A program made the translations under genes and the position numbers. The notes beneath the pieces were generated by a model. It had not been told where the DNA came from and ran no database searches. It worked only from the letters and a program-made list of their open reading frames with translations. Shown in pieces: positions 41,456 to 43,999 of a DNA stretch of 43,999 nucleotides. Position 1 is the first letter of the stretch, and each line of letters begins with the position of its first letter. Origin of the DNA: DTGL01 sp038895395 (lineage in GTDB: Archaea > Iainarchaeota > Iainarchaeia > Iainarchaeales > DTGL01); NCBI GenBank assembly GCA_038895395.1, contig JAWANJ010000003.1:1-43999 (forward strand), read 5' to 3'.

Positions 41456-42118
41456 TTATTGGCTCAAATGGTTATATCTTGCCACGTATTTTCCTTTTTT
41501 ACGAGTATCATCATATGATTCATCATGCCCCATAACTCGCATTTTTTCAACGAAAAAGAATTTGAAATAGTCCAATCCAGGCAAATCAAAGAGATTGATT
41601 ATTGATGACATATCTATTTTGCGGAATGTGAAATCCTTTCCAGAAAAAACAAAGCTAAGAATGGCTCCTTTAGGCCTTTCTTTCTCCAAAAAGTACCTTA
41701 GATTTTGCAGTTGCTTTGTAGTGAAAGACCTTTCATGCAGATCTTTTCCCGTGAGTGCAAGCAAGCCCAGATGGTAAAAACCTGAATTGTCAGCATGGAC
41801 AAAGAACACCTTTTCATTCGGTTTGCAAGTGCTAAATGCTACGCTAGACAAAATATTTTTGGTTTTGGGGGTATTTCGGTAAACTTCATCATCATTTCTT
41901 TTATTTAAAACACTGGCCACATAGTTTGGCTCAAAGAGTTTGCCTTTGAAAAGATAATACCAAGGTGCAACTTTGTGTCTTGCAAAAACCATCTTTAGTG
42001 CCTTTAACTTTTCACCATCGCCAAGCGCCTTTTCAAGTGGTCCGAGGGAAATTTCTTTAACGTTGGGTTTTTTGCCAAGGTTCCTATTAAAAATAATTAT
42101 TTCATTTTTAACCAGCAT
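41456..42118 (-). CDS. 220-residue protein of unknown function
   Basis: A clean frame from ATG 42116-42118 to TAA at 41456-41458. Mixed alpha/beta, soluble: IIIFNRNLGKKPNVKEISLG, ALKMVFARHKVAPWYYLFKG, VFFVHADNSGFYHLGLLALT, AILSFVFSGKDFTFRKIDMS, ending in ARYNHLSQ. No signal or membrane segment. I cannot assign a family. It lies between the truncated plus-strand fragments, yet codon use seems normal and the sequence lacks stops, so it is probably real. Confidence 0.6.
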   Translation of the reverse strand: MLVKNEIIIFNRNLGKKPNVKEISLGPLEKALGDGEKLKALKMVFARHKVAPWYYLFKGKLFEPNYVASVLNKRNDDEVYRNTPKTKNILSSVAFSTCKPNEKVFFVHADNSGFYHLGLLALTGKDLHERSFTTKQLQNLRYFLEKERPKGAILSFVFSGKDFTFRKIDMSSIINLFDLPGLDYFKFFFVEKMRVMGHDESYDDTRKKGKYVARYNHLSQ

Positions 42119-42130
42119 GATTTAGATCTA

Positions 42131-42301
42131 GTTACAGCTGCTCACGGGCATTTATTCCGTATAAATAATTCTAATACATATGTAATACCACTGAGTCACC
42201 CAAGTGGCCAAGCATATACAAAAACACTTCGGAACTCATACATGGGCTACTTATCTGAAGGTCTAAAAAAATGGGCCAAGCAACCTGACAAAGTTTGCTG
42301 A
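42131..42301 (+). pseudogene. C-terminal fragment resembling uracil-DNA glycosylase
   Basis: An open frame to TGA 42299-42301 reads TAAHGHLFRINNSNTYVIPL followed by SHPSGQAYTKTLRNSYMGYL and SEGLKKW. A His-Gly turn, a strand, then HPSG resemble the end of UDG-superfamily proteins, where motif 2 is H-P-S. It has no start, and upstream it merges antisense into the 220-residue gene, so the N-terminal part is gone. It lies directly beside tRNA-Leu. The assignment is tentative. Confidence 0.4.
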
Positions 42302-42318
42302 TATCAAGACAGAAGCAA

Positions 42319-42402
42319 TGCGGGGTAGCAGATTCGAACTGCTGAAGGCACTAAGCCACAGGGCCCTCAACCCTGCCCCTTAGACCGCTCGGGCAACCCC
42401 GC
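42319..42402 (-). tRNA. tRNA-Leu(GAG)
   Basis: On the minus strand the acceptor GCGGGGT (42402-42396) pairs with ACCCCGC (42326-42320), with discriminator A at 42319. The anticodon stem CAGGG/CCCTG encloses TTGAGGG, so the anticodon is GAG. The T arm is AGCAG-TTCGAAT-CTGCT, and the long variable arm (TGGCTTAGTGCCTTC) is characteristic of leucine tRNA. No intron. CCA is not encoded. Confidence 0.95.
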
Positions 42403-42517
42403 ATTATGCAAAAAGCTATATTGCTCTATATAAGAATTTTTCAAAAAGAGTTATTAAATGTTGATGTTAACAATTATCAACCACAAAATTTGGTAGCTAT
42501 TACAAAATTTGTGTGGA

Positions 42518-42889
42518 CTAAACCTCTATTATTGTTTTAAGCTTTATATTCCTAAATTTTATCTCAAGGCTTTCGTCAGCAAAAGCTTTCTTTAAAATCC
42601 CGTGCGCTGTAGTAGCGCAACTTTTGTTTATTATAACAGATATATTTGTATAATAGCCTGTCTTGTCACGATGTATTTTTCCACTTATTGCAGCTACATC
42701 GTAGCCGGTGCCAGAATTGTCGCTGAAAAGAGTTGTGTTCTTCCCTAAAGTTATTAGTTCAATGTTTTTTATTTTACCATAGGCAAAAACAGGTACTGCA
42801 AGGTCTATTTGTTTTTCGTTCATAAAGTTGTGAATGCTCTTTATTACATCTTCGCCATCGTTTATTTTCAGTGTAACATATTCTTCCAT
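42518..42889 (-). CDS. PPC/DUF296-domain protein
   Basis: 123 residues from ATG 42887-42889, chosen because GGTGTT lies 4 bases upstream. The family end is recognisable: GKIHRDKTGYYTNISVIINK, then ATTAHGILKKAFADESLEI, matching the PPC (DUF296) pattern where a strand with His is followed by a Gly/His-containing loop. PPC proteins form trimers and are predicted to bind DNA or a metal or ligand; the function of archaeal members is unproven. Divergent from the last gene. Confidence 0.75.
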   Translation of the reverse strand: MEEYVTLKINDGEDVIKSIHNFMNEKQIDLAVPVFAYGKIKNIELITLGKNTTLFSDNSGTGYDVAAISGKIHRDKTGYYTNISVIINKSCATTAHGILKKAFADESLEIKFRNIKLKTIIEV

Positions 42890-43008
42890 TTCAAACACCT
42901 GGGTGATGGTATTTAGCACTCTTATAGGCGAAAAATTTAAATATTGGTAACTTCTTATATTTGCTAAACTTAAATAAATAAAAAATTTTTTGATTGGAGC
43001 GTAGAACT

Positions 43009-43999
43009 ATGAAGAAATATCTTTTTTTTCCTCTGTTGTTATTTTTTTTGTTTTTACTAGTGCCAAGCGTTTTTTGTGAAAGTGACGTGTTCGCGTATTT
43101 AAACAACGGCTTCGTAGATGGAAAATACCAGATTTCAATACTTGTTTCTTCGAATGGAAAAGGAGTTCCAAATGCAAGGATAACTGTGCAAGATAGCAAG
43201 GGACTGCTTTTAGAGCAAAGAACAAACAAAAATGGTGATTTCTTCTTTAACCCAACAAAGACAGATAATTACTTTATGATAATTTGCATCGACTCAAATG
43301 GTGCTGAGTCCTGCACTGACAGGAAAGTTGTATATATGCAAGAGCCAAACATCACTATAACACGGCGAGGAAGTACTTACACAATATGTTCAAATTATGA
43401 TTTTGGACAATTTGAAATAGTGGATTTAAACAGGCTAAATATTGTTCAGCAGACAGAAGGCTGTGGACGTTATTCTACTGATTCAGAGCGTTTCTTGGTA
43501 AGAACTGCAGAGCATGGGCTTCTTGAGCCAATTGAAATAGAAGCTGGGCGCTTTGTCAAGGTTCAGTATCCTGAAAAGGTTCTTGTTGATAACCCGTTCT
43601 ATGTTTATGTCTATGAAAACTCTATTCCACTGCAAGATGCCAGAGTTGAAATTGGAGGCATCAGTAAGATAACCGACAGTAAAGGCGTTGTCTCTTATGT
43701 TCTTAAAACTGCAACAACTTATGATGTAAAGGCATCTAAGGAAGGTTTGCTTCCATTCAATGGAAAAATAACTGCTGTTTCAGAATGGGAACGCTTTAAT
43801 GTTTCACACCCAGAGAAGGTAAAACCCTTGGAAGTTTTTGAAGTAAAAGTCAGTTACCAGGATCAACCAGTGAGCAATGCTGTGGTTTCTGTTGGAAATA
43901 TTAAAAAACCAACTGATGCAGAAGGCAAAGCTGCTTTTGCAATAGCTGATAAAGGTAGCTATTTAATCACTGTAGAAAAAGAAGGGTTTGAAAAAAGAC
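43009..43999 (+). CDS. secreted protein with carboxypeptidase-regulatory-like repeats, C-terminus cut by window edge
   Basis: The frame from ATG 43009 is open to the window end (330 codons). Signal peptide 1-23 (KKYLFFPLLLFFLFLLVPSVFC). The mature part contains repeated beta-sandwich modules with the pattern '...V.NA.V.V...K.TD..G...' (GVPNARITVQDSKG, LQDARVEIGGISKITDSKG, VSNAVVSVGNIKKPTDAEG). These are carboxypeptidase-regulatory-like (Ig-like) domains found in adhesins and S-layer proteins. The rest of the gene, including any anchor, is outside the window. A TATA-like AT stretch lies about 30-50 bases upstream. Confidence 0.85.
   Translation, partial: MKKYLFFPLLLFFLFLLVPSVFCESDVFAYLNNGFVDGKYQISILVSSNGKGVPNARITVQDSKGLLLEQRTNKNGDFFFNPTKTDNYFMIICIDSNGAESCTDRKVVYMQEPNITITRRGSTYTICSNYDFGQFEIVDLNRLNIVQQTEGCGRYSTDSERFLVRTAEHGLLEPIEIEAGRFVKVQYPEKVLVDNPFYVYVYENSIPLQDARVEIGGISKITDSKGVVSYVLKTATTYDVKASKEGLLPFNGKITAVSEWERFNVSHPEKVKPLEVFEVKVSYQDQPVSNAVVSVGNIKKPTDAEGKAAFAIADKGSYLITVEKEGFEKR

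Noticed and set aside
42131..42301. Treating the UDG-like frame as a complete small gene
   Set aside because: It has no start codon in frame near the beginning and lacks the N-terminal catalytic part of any UDG, so it is a fragment at most.
1..43999. CRISPR arrays, insertion sequences, transposase or integrase genes
   Set aside because: No spaced direct repeats and no transposase or integrase-like protein was seen in any frame. The only dense DNA repeat is the Tyr codon tract.

Overview
The window is AT-rich archaeal DNA. The archaeal signs are a tRNA-Pro gene with a bulge-helix-bulge intron, an Lhr-like helicase beside a COG1407-type phosphoesterase, a short SpeH-type AdoMet decarboxylase, a stand-alone MetRS-beta-like tRNA-binding protein, a TraB/PrgY protein, a DUF123 protein, a KaiC-like ATPase, TATA-type promoters with short leaders, and strong GGTGAT ribosome-binding sites. 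Several genes look bacterial (metK, grpE-dnaK-dnaJ). I would guess a DPANN-type or other deep, uncultured archaeal lineage, but the sequence alone does not settle that.

Layout. 1-4244: a cut-off secreted protein on the minus strand, then metK, a YbaK-like protein, a PHP phosphoesterase and TraB/PrgY on the plus strand. 4276-11021 (minus): a tRNA-binding OB protein, the operon pyrG - CDP-alcohol phosphatidyltransferase - GT-C glycosyltransferase, and a pair of Kazal-domain surface proteins. 11113-16180: the intron-bearing tRNA-Pro, a phosphoesterase, speH, a lipoprotein-like gene and Lhr. 16313-19639: three secreted or membrane genes including an HELGH zinc peptidase. 19691-24574: an HD hydrolase, an unknown 374-residue protein, prs, enolase, a DUF123 protein and a 45-residue acidic microprotein. 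24650-30436: a cluster of anchored or secreted proteins, ending in a giant tyrosine/tryptophan-rich beta-helix protein. 30500-31869: an HDAC-family deacetylase and a flavodoxin. 31912-37095: an anchored unknown protein, grpE-dnaK facing dnaJ tail to tail, and an anchored thioredoxin. 37214-43999: a KaiC-like ATPase, small and large membrane proteins, a stretch with at least two and perhaps three 5'-truncated gene ends, tRNA-Leu(GAG), a PPC/DUF296 protein and the start of another surface protein.

How the genes fit together. About a third of the window encodes cell-envelope proteins: signal peptides, one membrane anchor, Thr/Pro linkers, Cys-rich repeats, Kazal, PKD and beta-helix modules. The rest is core metabolism (SAM and polyamine, CTP and phospholipid headgroup, PRPP, glycolysis), proteostasis and DNA or RNA maintenance.

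The standout is the 27326-30436 gene. Its protein carries a roughly 110-residue block that is about 87% Tyr plus Trp, set inside a predicted right-handed beta-helix whose rungs are themselves Tyr-rich. The gene before it appears to have a one-base frameshift in its signal peptide, and this gene lacks a normal start codon at the expected place. Either the locus is error-prone or phase-variable, or the assembly has small errors there.
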